From Streptomyces megasporus (lineage in GTDB: Bacteria; Actinomycetota; Actinomycetes; Streptomycetales; Streptomycetaceae), in NCBI RefSeq assembly GCF_000718985.1, contig NZ_JODL01000030.1:1-64000 (forward strand): a stretch of 64,000 nt of DNA, read 5' to 3'. Every line of letters begins with the position of its first letter. Position 1 is the first letter of the stretch. Positions 56,317 to 63,013 of this stretch are shown in pieces. Made by a program: the position numbers and the translations under genes. The notes below the pieces were generated by a model. That model was not told the origin of the DNA. It worked only from the letters and a program-made list of their open reading frames with translations, and did not search any database.

Positions 56317-57054
56317 ATGGCACTGACCCTCGTCCACACCCGCTACCAGTTGCTGCGGACCATCCGCATCCCGATCGCGTTGGTCGGTTCGGCGTTCTTC
56401 CCGGCCGCGTCGATGATCTTCTTCGTGGTGCCGGCGGCCGGCAAGGACCCGACGGGCGCCGTCTACGCGACCGCGTCGATGGTCGTCTTCGCCTCCATCA
56501 TCAGCAACCTCTTCGGGCACGGCATCGGCGTCGCCGAGGACCGCGCCCAGCCGTGGGACCCCTACACCCGCACCCTGCCGGTCGGGCTGTTCCCGAACTT
56601 CGCCGGGCGGATCATCACCGGGTTGGCGATGATGCTGCTCTCGATGCTGCCCGTGGTCGTCATCGCGGCGGTGTTCACCGAGGCGTCCGTCAGCCTCTGG
56701 CAGTTCCTCGCCGGACTGGTGGTGCTGATCGTCGCCTCGCTGCCGTTCATGCTGATGGGCCTGGCGATCGGCTACCTGCTGTCCACGAAGGCCGCGCTGG
56801 CCGTGGTGCAGATCATCTTCTTCCCCCTGGCCTTCGCCGGCGGTCTGCTGTCGGCGCCCGACTCCGCCCCCGGCTTCGTGAAGGCCATCGCCCCGTACGT
56901 GCCCAGCCGGGGCGCGGTCGAGCTGATGTGGGGCGCGGTGGGGGACTTCGACGTCAACCCCACCGCGGTGGTGTCCCTGGTGGTGTGGACGGTGGCCGTC
57001 GGGGCCGTGGCCGTCTACGCCTACCGCCGGGACGAGGGGCGTCGCTACCGCTGA
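56317..57054 (+). CDS. ABC-2 type transporter permease
   Basis: A 245-residue membrane protein with about six hydrophobic segments (IALVGSAFFPAASMIFFVV, MVVFASIISNLFGHGIGVA, GLAMMLLSMLPVVVIAAVF, FLAGLVVLIVASLPFMLMGLAI, VVQIIFFPLAFAGGLL, VVSLVVWTVAVGAVAVYAY) typical of DrrB-like permeases. GAAAG lies shortly before ATG 56317; a GTG at 56311 two codons earlier is an alternative. It forms the membrane partner of the preceding ATPase. Confidence 0.9.
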   Translation: MALTLVHTRYQLLRTIRIPIALVGSAFFPAASMIFFVVPAAGKDPTGAVYATASMVVFASIISNLFGHGIGVAEDRAQPWDPYTRTLPVGLFPNFAGRIITGLAMMLLSMLPVVVIAAVFTEASVSLWQFLAGLVVLIVASLPFMLMGLAIGYLLSTKAALAVVQIIFFPLAFAGGLLSAPDSAPGFVKAIAPYVPSRGAVELMWGAVGDFDVNPTAVVSLVVWTVAVGAVAVYAYRRDEGRRYR

Positions 57055-57094
57055 CGCCCCCGTCGCCCCGTCGTCCCGGCCGTACCGAGCGGGC

Positions 57095-58735
57095 TCAGCG
57101 CCCGGGCGGTACGGCCGCGGTCGTCCCGCGGAGCCCGTCGACCGCCGCGCGCAGCAGCTCCCCCGTCTCCGCGCGGTCGCGGGCGGCGCCGAAGACGTGG
57201 AAGTCGGGGCGCACCAGGACCGTGCGGACCCCCCGGGACGCCAGCCACCGGTGGTAGACGCCCTCGGTGTCCACCACGGCGTCCCCACGGGCGTCCCCGG
57301 CCGCGGTGCCGGGCGGCAGCAGCCGGACCGGGCGGGCTCCCAGCGGGCTCAGCGCCGCGCGGAGACCGTCGCCGTACGCCGCCGGGTCGTCCAGGGTGAG
57401 CAGCACGAAGCCGCCCCCGGCGATCTCGTCGAACGGCCCGTGGCCGCCGGCGCCCGCGACCGGCGCCTGCGGGAGGAGCACACCGGCCGGGTCGTCCGGG
57501 CCGCCCTCGCCGGTGTCCGGGCCGCGACGCAGGTAGCCGTCGGCGAGGGCGTCGGTGCGGGGCCCGCCGCCGGGGCCGTGGCTCCGGTCGCCGAGCATCC
57601 TCCGGTCGCGCTCGGCCGCCGCGGCCGGATCGGTCTCGCAGATGAGGCGGCCCAGACCGACGGACATGCCGACGATCTGCCGCACGTGCGGGCGACGCTC
57701 CCGCTCGTAGGTGTCGAGGAGCTCCTCCCCGGCGACCCCCGCCAGCACCAGGTCGAGTTTCCAGGCCAGGTTCGCCGCGTCCCGGATGCCCGAGCACATC
57801 CCCTGCCCGGCGAACGGGGGCATCTGGTGCGCGGCGTCGCCCGCGATGAGCGTCCGGCCCCGCCGCCAGTGCCGGGCGACACGGCCCCGGAAGGTGTAGA
57901 CGGCGTGCCGCTCCAGGACCGCGTTCCGGCTGTGGACCCCGAACCCGGCCAGGAGCCGCCAGGCGTTCTCGGTGGTGCCGAACTCCTCGGCCGGTTCGTG
58001 GGGCATCCTCATGAACTCCCAGCGGCGGTGCCCCGGTCCGGCGGAGACGGCCACCCTCGGCCGGGCCGGGTCGGCGATCTGGAGGTTGAGCGGGGGGAAG
58101 TCCTCCGGCCGGTGCGGCACCACGTCGCAGGCCATCCAGTCCAGGGCGAACCCCGAGTCGTCGCTCTCGGTCCGCAGCCCGTGGTCGCGGACGAAGCTGT
58201 TGGCGCCGTCGCAGCCCACCACCCAGCGGGCCGTCAGCACCCGACGCTCACCGGACTCGACGTTCTCGGCGACGACGTCCACCACCCCGTCGCGCTCGGC
58301 GAGGCCCACGGCCCGGTGCCCGCGCAGCACCCGCAGTTCCGGCAGTTCCTCGCCCCGGCGGGCCAGCGCCTCCTCCAGGCCCGGCTGGTACATGGAGGTG
58401 GAGTCGGGCCAGCCGTACGGGCCCGACGGGCGCAGCGGCACGCGCAGCAGTTCCTCGCCCGTCGCGTTCTCCACCACGTAGTCCCGGGACGGTTCGCCGA
58501 TCCGCCGGATGGCGTCGGCGATGCCCGCGGACGCCAGGACGCGGGCGCTCGGACCGTCGAACGCGACCGCCCGCGGCATCGGGTACGGCCGCGGCCACCG
58601 CTCGACGACGGTGACCCGGCGGCCCCGCCCGGCGAGGAGCACGGCGAGGGTCTGGCCGACCGGTCCGCAGCCGACGACGAGTACGTCGGCCGTGTCGCCG
58701 GGCCTTCCGGGGGCGGATGCGGACGAAGAGTTCAT
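57095..58735 (-). CDS. FAD-dependent aromatic monooxygenase (MhpA/PheA-type)
   Basis: A 546-residue class A flavoprotein hydroxylase. FAD-binding motifs: DVLVVGCGPVGQTLAVLLAGRG (residues about 19-40), WVVGCDGANSFVRDHGL and TLIAGDAAHQMPPFAGQGMCSG. The C-terminal thioredoxin-like domain of the phenol hydroxylase group is present (GVRTVLVRPDFHVFGAA). It probably hydroxylates an aromatic ring, perhaps the aminohydroxybenzoate made by the downstream genes. ATG at 58735 with GGGAG upstream is preferred over 58756. It is divergent from the leader peptide region. Confidence 0.88.
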   Translation of the reverse strand: MNSSSASAPGRPGDTADVLVVGCGPVGQTLAVLLAGRGRRVTVVERWPRPYPMPRAVAFDGPSARVLASAGIADAIRRIGEPSRDYVVENATGEELLRVPLRPSGPYGWPDSTSMYQPGLEEALARRGEELPELRVLRGHRAVGLAERDGVVDVVAENVESGERRVLTARWVVGCDGANSFVRDHGLRTESDDSGFALDWMACDVVPHRPEDFPPLNLQIADPARPRVAVSAGPGHRRWEFMRMPHEPAEEFGTTENAWRLLAGFGVHSRNAVLERHAVYTFRGRVARHWRRGRTLIAGDAAHQMPPFAGQGMCSGIRDAANLAWKLDLVLAGVAGEELLDTYERERRPHVRQIVGMSVGLGRLICETDPAAAAERDRRMLGDRSHGPGGGPRTDALADGYLRRGPDTGEGGPDDPAGVLLPQAPVAGAGGHGPFDEIAGGGFVLLTLDDPAAYGDGLRAALSPLGARPVRLLPPGTAAGDARGDAVVDTEGVYHRWLASRGVRTVLVRPDFHVFGAARDRAETGELLRAAVDGLRGTTAAVPPGR

Positions 58736-58843
58736 TCCTTCTCCCGAAGACGACATCCGGTGAACCGGCCAAGGTTATGCCGGTGACCGCCGCACGCATC
58801 GGACAAATCCTCCGCCGCTCCCCACAAGGTGACCCACGTAAGC

Positions 58844-58863
58844 GGAATCGTGATAAATGTCAG
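58844..58863 (+). promoter_or_regulatory. Cluster motif before leader copy 1
   Basis: GGAATCGTGATAAATGTCAG, 95 bases before the leader ATG. It is identical to the site before copy 2 and 17/20 identical to the one at 45119. Confidence 0.6.
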
Positions 58864-58913
58864 CCGACGCCCCGGAAGTGCTGCACGGAACAGGAATACC
58901 CTCCAGCATTACC

Positions 58914-58935
58914 ACGCCGGCCATTCGGCCGGTGT
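58914..58935 (+). promoter_or_regulatory. Conserved hairpin before leader copy 1
   Basis: ACGCCGGCC, loop ATTC, GGCCGGTGT: a 9-bp stem 23 bases before the start codon. Copy 2 keeps the stem despite base changes, suggesting selection on RNA structure. Confidence 0.5.
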
Positions 58936-58957
58936 CAATCATTGAAGGGAATTCGAC

Positions 58958-59047
58958 ATGAGCCCCGTTGCCGAGACCGAGATCTTCGACTCCTTCGACG
59001 TCGAGGAGCTCGAGGTGCTCGAGGTCTCCGACAGCGTCGCCCTCCCA
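58958..59047 (+). pseudogene. Orphan thiopeptide-type leader peptide without a core
   Basis: An ATG with GAAGGGA upstream begins a 30-residue acidic peptide ending EELEVLEVSDSVALP, the pattern of thiopeptide leader peptides (LazA-type leaders end in a similar TVALP). A precursor would continue with a Ser/Cys-rich core. Here the frame continues as Arg/Gly-rich sequence with no stop for over 2 kb, and the other two frames, reached by one-base shifts in the GGGGGG run, also lack a Cys/Ser/Thr core. I read it as a precursor gene that has lost its core, or as a short leader decoy. Confidence 0.6.
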
Positions 59048-59174
59048 CGCGGGGGGAAGTCCGTCCGCACCCCCGGACAAGGGCGGCGAGGTTGTCAAGG
59101 CCGGCAAGGGCGCCAGGGGGTGTCAAGGGGGCGGCGCCGGAACCCCTGCCGCCCGCGGAGTGACCTGTGTAAGC

Positions 59175-59194
59175 GGAATCGTGATAAATGTCAG
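59175..59194 (+). promoter_or_regulatory. Cluster motif before leader copy 2
   Basis: GGAATCGTGATAAATGTCAG, 95 bases before the ATG of the leader-ligase gene, identical to copy 1. Confidence 0.6.
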
Positions 59195-59244
59195 TCGACG
59201 CAACCGGAATACTGCGCGGCGCGGAAATCTGACTCAGCATTACC

Positions 59245-59266
59245 ACGCCGGTCAATCGGCCGGTGT
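59245..59266 (+). promoter_or_regulatory. Conserved hairpin before leader copy 2
   Basis: ACGCCGGTC, loop AATC, GGCCGGTGT. The C-to-T change in the stem is absorbed by a G-U wobble, and the loop has changed, so the pairing is kept. Confidence 0.5.
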
Positions 59267-59288
59267 CCACCGCTGAAAGGAATTCGAC

Positions 59289-61010
59289 ATGAGCCCCGTT
59301 GCCGAGACCGAGATCTTCGACTCCTTCGACGTCGAGGAGCTCGAGGTGCTCGAGGTCTCCGACAGCGTCGCCCTCCCCCCCGTGGCACGCGCTTTCCCGA
59401 TCCATGTCCCCCCGTCGTGGGCACGGCACGAGCACTACGCACGCAGAATCCTCCACGCCCTGTCGCGGAACCCGGACCGCGTGGTCCTGCGGTGGCGCGA
59501 GGAGACGGTGACGGGTGCCGAGCTGGCCGCCCGCGTGCACGCCGCGGCGAGGACGCTGGACGCCCTGGGCGCGGGACGCGGCACCACGGTGGCGATCCTG
59601 ACGGAGACCAACCACCCGGCCATGCTGGTCGCCCGCTACGCGGCGCACCTGCTGGGCGCCGGAACCGTCCACGTCCGCTCCCACAACCCCCGCTCGGACG
59701 CCGTGGAACTCCCCCGGGCCGTCCAGGCCGACATGCTCCGGGAGAGCGACGCGCGGTTCCTGGTGTGCGACGGCGCCCACCTGGCCAGGGCCCGCGGACT
59801 CGCCCGCGACCTGGGCGGACGACTGTCGCTCGTGGGAGCGGACACCGGCGGCGCGGACCTCGCCGCCCGGCTGGACGCCCCACCGGGGCCCCACCCCTCC
59901 CCGACCTCCGGGGAGACGCCCCCGCACGCCCCCTACGAACCGGACGACCGCGCGGTCGTGGCCCACACCAGCGGGAGCACCGGCAGGCCCAAGGGCGTCG
60001 AGCAGACGTTCCGCACCTGGAACGCCATCGTCGGCGCGTTCCCCGGCAGTCCCGACCCGGACAGCCCCTCCCGCATGCTCGTCGCCCTCCCCCTCAGCCA
60101 CACCGTCGGCTCGATGGCGGACGCCGTGCTCGCCGAGGGCGGACGCGTCCTGCTGCACGAGGGGTTCGACGCCGCCGCCGTCCTGGACGCCTTCGCCGCC
60201 GAGCGCGTCACCGACACCTACCTCGCGGTGCCCCACCTGTACCGGCTCACCGAGCTGGCCCGCTCCGGCGGCGCCGACCTGTCGTCCCTGCGCCGCCTGG
60301 TCTACAGCGGCACCCCCGCCTCGCCCCGACGGATCGCCGAGGCGCACCGGGTGCTGGGCGACTCGCTCGTGCAGCTCTACGGCTCCACGGAGGCCGGCGG
60401 CATCTCCAACCTCACTCCGCTGGACCACTGCGAGCCCGAGCTGCTGCCCACCGTGGGGCGTCCCTTCCCCTGGGTCCGGCTGAGGATCGCCGACCCCGAG
60501 ACCGGCGAGGAGGTGCCGCGGGGCCGGCCCGGGGAGGTCTGCGTGGCGTCCCCCACCGTCATGGACGGCTACCTCGGCGACCCCGACACGACCGCCCGTG
60601 TCCTGCGCGACGGCCTGCTGCGCACCGGCGACCTGGGCCTGATCGACCAATACGGGTACCTGCGGCTGGTCGGCCGTGTCGGCGACGTCGTCAAGAGCGG
60701 CGGCCTGAAGATCCACCCCACCACCGTCGAGCGGGCCCTGCTGTCCCACCCCGACGTCGCGAACGCCGCCGTCTACGGGGTGGCCGACGACGACCGGGTC
60801 GAGCGCGTGCACGCCACGGTGTCGCTGCGCGACGGCGCCCGCTGCACCCCGGACCTGCTCCGCGAGCACGTCGCCGAGCTGCTCACCCCCGAACACGCGC
60901 CCGTCGAGGTGACGTTCCGAGACGACCTCCCGCTCACCGAACACGGCAAACCCGACAAGGCGTACCTGCGCACCCTCGCGGGCCGGAAGAACTCCCTCCC
61001 GCTCCGCTGA
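59289..61010 (+). CDS. Aryl-acid AMP ligase with N-terminal thiopeptide leader peptide
   Basis: A 573-residue protein in two parts. Residues 1-30 are the thiopeptide-type leader, identical in DNA to the orphan copy upstream. From residue 31 (PVARAFPIHVPPSWARHEHY) it is an ANL-family adenylating enzyme with TSGSTGRPKGVEQTF, LYGSTEAGG, RTGDLGLIDQYGYLRLVGR and the catalytic Lys in HGKPDKAYL. All catalytic motifs are present. It probably activates 3-amino-4-hydroxybenzoate. GAAAGGA precedes the ATG; an internal GTG at 59382 lacks a ribosome site, so the fusion should be translated. No carrier protein is visible in the window. Confidence 0.88.
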   Translation: MSPVAETEIFDSFDVEELEVLEVSDSVALPPVARAFPIHVPPSWARHEHYARRILHALSRNPDRVVLRWREETVTGAELAARVHAAARTLDALGAGRGTTVAILTETNHPAMLVARYAAHLLGAGTVHVRSHNPRSDAVELPRAVQADMLRESDARFLVCDGAHLARARGLARDLGGRLSLVGADTGGADLAARLDAPPGPHPSPTSGETPPHAPYEPDDRAVVAHTSGSTGRPKGVEQTFRTWNAIVGAFPGSPDPDSPSRMLVALPLSHTVGSMADAVLAEGGRVLLHEGFDAAAVLDAFAAERVTDTYLAVPHLYRLTELARSGGADLSSLRRLVYSGTPASPRRIAEAHRVLGDSLVQLYGSTEAGGISNLTPLDHCEPELLPTVGRPFPWVRLRIADPETGEEVPRGRPGEVCVASPTVMDGYLGDPDTTARVLRDGLLRTGDLGLIDQYGYLRLVGRVGDVVKSGGLKIHPTTVERALLSHPDVANAAVYGVADDDRVERVHATVSLRDGARCTPDLLREHVAELLTPEHAPVEVTFRDDLPLTEHGKPDKAYLRTLAGRKNSLPLR

Positions 61011-61031
61011 ACTCGCCGAAAGGGGTCCACG

Positions 61032-61871
61032 ATGACCGCCCACCACTTCGCACGAGCACTGCGGTTGCGCAGGCTGTTCCGGCACAGCGACTCGCGGTTG
61101 ATGGTCGTGCCGCTCGACCACTCCATCAGCGACGGGCCGGTCGTCCCGCGCGGCAGCACCATCGACCGGCTCGCCGGCCGGATCGCGGCCGGCGGGGCGG
61201 ACGCGATCGTGGTCCACAAGGGCAGCCTGCGGCACATCCGGCCCGCCCGCTTCGCGGACATGTCGCTGATCCTCCACCTCAACGCGAGCACCGCGCACGC
61301 GCCCGACCCGGACGCGAAGCACCTCGTCACCGGCGTCGAGGACGCCGTGCGGCTGGGCGCGGACGCGGTGAGCGTGCACATCAACCTCGGCTCGCGGGAG
61401 GAGCACCGGCAGATCGGCGACCTCGGACGGGTCGCCGACCTGTGTGATCGCTGGAACCTGCCCCTGATGGCGATGGTCTACCCGCGCGGCCCGCAGATCG
61501 CCGACCCCCACGACCCGCGGCTGGTCGCCCACGCCGTGACCCTGGCGGCGGACCTGGGCGCCGACGTCGTCAAGACCGCGTGGGCCGGCTCGGCCGCCGC
61601 CATGCTCGACGTGACCGCCGCCTGCCCGATCCCGGTGCTGGTGGCCGGCGGCCCGCCGCGCGGCACCGAGGAGGAGGTCCTCGGCTTCGTCCGGGACGCG
61701 CTGCTCGGCGGCGCGGCCGGGGTGGCGATGGGGCGGAACGTCTTCCAGGCCCCCGATCCGCAGGCCATGACCGCCGCCGTCGCCCGGCTCGTCCACGAGG
61801 GGCCGCGGGAGTCCTACGACCACCTGACAGGAGAGCACCGGAGTGAGCGCGAACAAGCTGTGCTGGCTTGA
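61032..61871 (+). CDS. GriI-like aldolase (3-amino-4-hydroxybenzoate pathway)
   Basis: A 279-residue class I aldolase of the DhnA/ADTH synthase family. It has VVPLDHSISDGPV near residue 26, MAMVYPRGP and the Schiff-base Lys in ADVVKTAWAGSA (about residue 182). In grixazone biosynthesis GriI condenses aspartate semialdehyde with dihydroxyacetone phosphate to a C7 intermediate; the paired GriH-type gene downstream supports that role over archaeal-type aromatic amino acid synthesis. AAAGGGG precedes the ATG. The C-terminus overlaps the next gene by 29 bases. Confidence 0.88.
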   Translation: MTAHHFARALRLRRLFRHSDSRLMVVPLDHSISDGPVVPRGSTIDRLAGRIAAGGADAIVVHKGSLRHIRPARFADMSLILHLNASTAHAPDPDAKHLVTGVEDAVRLGADAVSVHINLGSREEHRQIGDLGRVADLCDRWNLPLMAMVYPRGPQIADPHDPRLVAHAVTLAADLGADVVKTAWAGSAAAMLDVTAACPIPVLVAGGPPRGTEEEVLGFVRDALLGGAAGVAMGRNVFQAPDPQAMTAAVARLVHEGPRESYDHLTGEHRSEREQAVLA

Positions 61872-62955
61872 CATCCGTTCGGCAGGGCGGGAGAAGAAGG
61901 CGATCGTCGAGGAGGCGCTGCACCAGCGCGTCGACGGCATCGTGGCCGCGGACCCCGCGGACCTGGAGACGCTGCCGCCGTCCGTGACCCGGGTGCTGCT
62001 GCCCGGCGGCGGCGAGGTCCCGGAGAAGGGGTTCGGGGCGGCGGACGTCGTCGTCCTCCCCCTCACCCCCGCCGAGCGCGCCGAACTGGCCCGGGCCCAC
62101 CCGGACGTGGAGTTCGGACGGTACGTGGAGATCGCGGACGCGGCCGGCCTGGACGAGGCGTGCCTCGCGGCCCGCACCGAGAAGTGGAGCGTGCTGGAGT
62201 TCCGGGACCCGACGAAGATCCCCCTGGAAATCGTGATCGCCGCCGCGGCGGGCGCGCAGGGCTCGATCGTCACCGCCGTCGCCGACGTCGAGGAGGCGCG
62301 GGTCGTCTTCGGCTGCCTCGAACTCGGCTCCGACGGCGTGATGATGACCGCGCGCGCCGTCGGCGACGCCACCGCTGTCAAGCAGGCCGCCGCCTCCCCC
62401 ACCGGTGAACTGGCGCTGACCGAACTGGAGATCACCGCCACCGCCCACATCGGCATGGGCGACCGGGCCTGTGTGGACACCTGCTCCCACCTGCGGCAGG
62501 ACGAGGGCATCCTCGTCGGCTCGCACTCCAAGGGCATGATCCTGTGCGTCAGCGAGACGCACCCGCTGCCGTACATGCCCACCAGGCCGTTCCGCGTCAA
62601 CGCCGGCGCGATCCACTCCTACACCCTGGTGGAGAACGGCCGGACGAACTACCTCAGCGAACTGCGCACCGGCGGCAAGGTCCTGGCCGTGGACGTCGAG
62701 GGGCGGACGCGCGTGGTGGCGGTGGGCCGGGTCAAGATCGAGACCAGGCCGCTGATCTCCATCGACGCGGTCGCGCCGGACGGCCGGACGGTCAACCTCA
62801 TCCTCCAGGACGACTGGCACGTCCGGGTGCTGGGGCCGGGGGGCGCCGTGCTGAACAGCACCCATCTGAAGCCGGGCGACAAGGTGCTCGGGTACCTGCC
62901 CACCGCCGACCGGCACGTGGGCTACCCCATCGACGAGTTCTGCCTGGAGCAGTGA
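61843..62955 (+). CDS. GriH-like enzyme (DHQ synthase II family)
   Basis: A 370-residue protein of the archaeal-type 3-dehydroquinate synthase family. The N-terminus is CWLDIRSAGREKKAIVEEAL. The centre has EKWSVLEFRDPTKIPLEIVIAAA and GSDGVMMTARAVGDATAVK, and the C-terminus GMILCVSETHPLPYMPTRPFRVNAGAIHSY and LGYLPTADRHVGYPIDEFCLEQ. GriH cyclises and aromatises the GriI product to 3-amino-4-hydroxybenzoate. GTG at 61843 has AGGAGAG upstream and lies inside the end of the aldolase gene, so the two are coupled. Confidence 0.9.
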   Translation: MSANKLCWLDIRSAGREKKAIVEEALHQRVDGIVAADPADLETLPPSVTRVLLPGGGEVPEKGFGAADVVVLPLTPAERAELARAHPDVEFGRYVEIADAAGLDEACLAARTEKWSVLEFRDPTKIPLEIVIAAAAGAQGSIVTAVADVEEARVVFGCLELGSDGVMMTARAVGDATAVKQAAASPTGELALTELEITATAHIGMGDRACVDTCSHLRQDEGILVGSHSKGMILCVSETHPLPYMPTRPFRVNAGAIHSYTLVENGRTNYLSELRTGGKVLAVDVEGRTRVVAVGRVKIETRPLISIDAVAPDGRTVNLILQDDWHVRVLGPGGAVLNSTHLKPGDKVLGYLPTADRHVGYPIDEFCLEQ

Positions 62956-63013
62956 CCCCCGCGAGGACGGGCGGGGGCCCGGAGACCGGGACGCCGCGAG
63001 GAGGTGCGGGGCC

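Larger units (their letters stand above)
58829..59046. repeat. Direct repeat copy 1: promoter plus thiopeptide leader
   Basis: This 218-base stretch recurs at exactly +331 bases (59160-59377), without gaps. I count 28 mismatches in the 129 bases upstream of the ATG but none in the 89 bases from the ATG to the end of the repeat, an unusual gradient. Confidence 0.9.
59160..59377. repeat. Direct repeat copy 2: promoter plus leader fused to ligase
   Basis: This is the second copy of the 218-base unit. It ends precisely at the leader/core boundary, where the ligase coding sequence begins in frame. Confidence 0.9.

Noticed and set aside
58958..61447. An 829-codon open frame starting at leader copy 1
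   Set aside because: After the leader it runs antiphase through the ligase and aldolase genes with Arg-rich composition; it is a GC-driven open frame, not a giant fusion protein.
58935..62600. A 1,221-codon minus-strand open frame across the ligase region
   Set aside because: It is antisense to well-supported genes, has no domain similarity and shows the typical low-complexity shadow composition.
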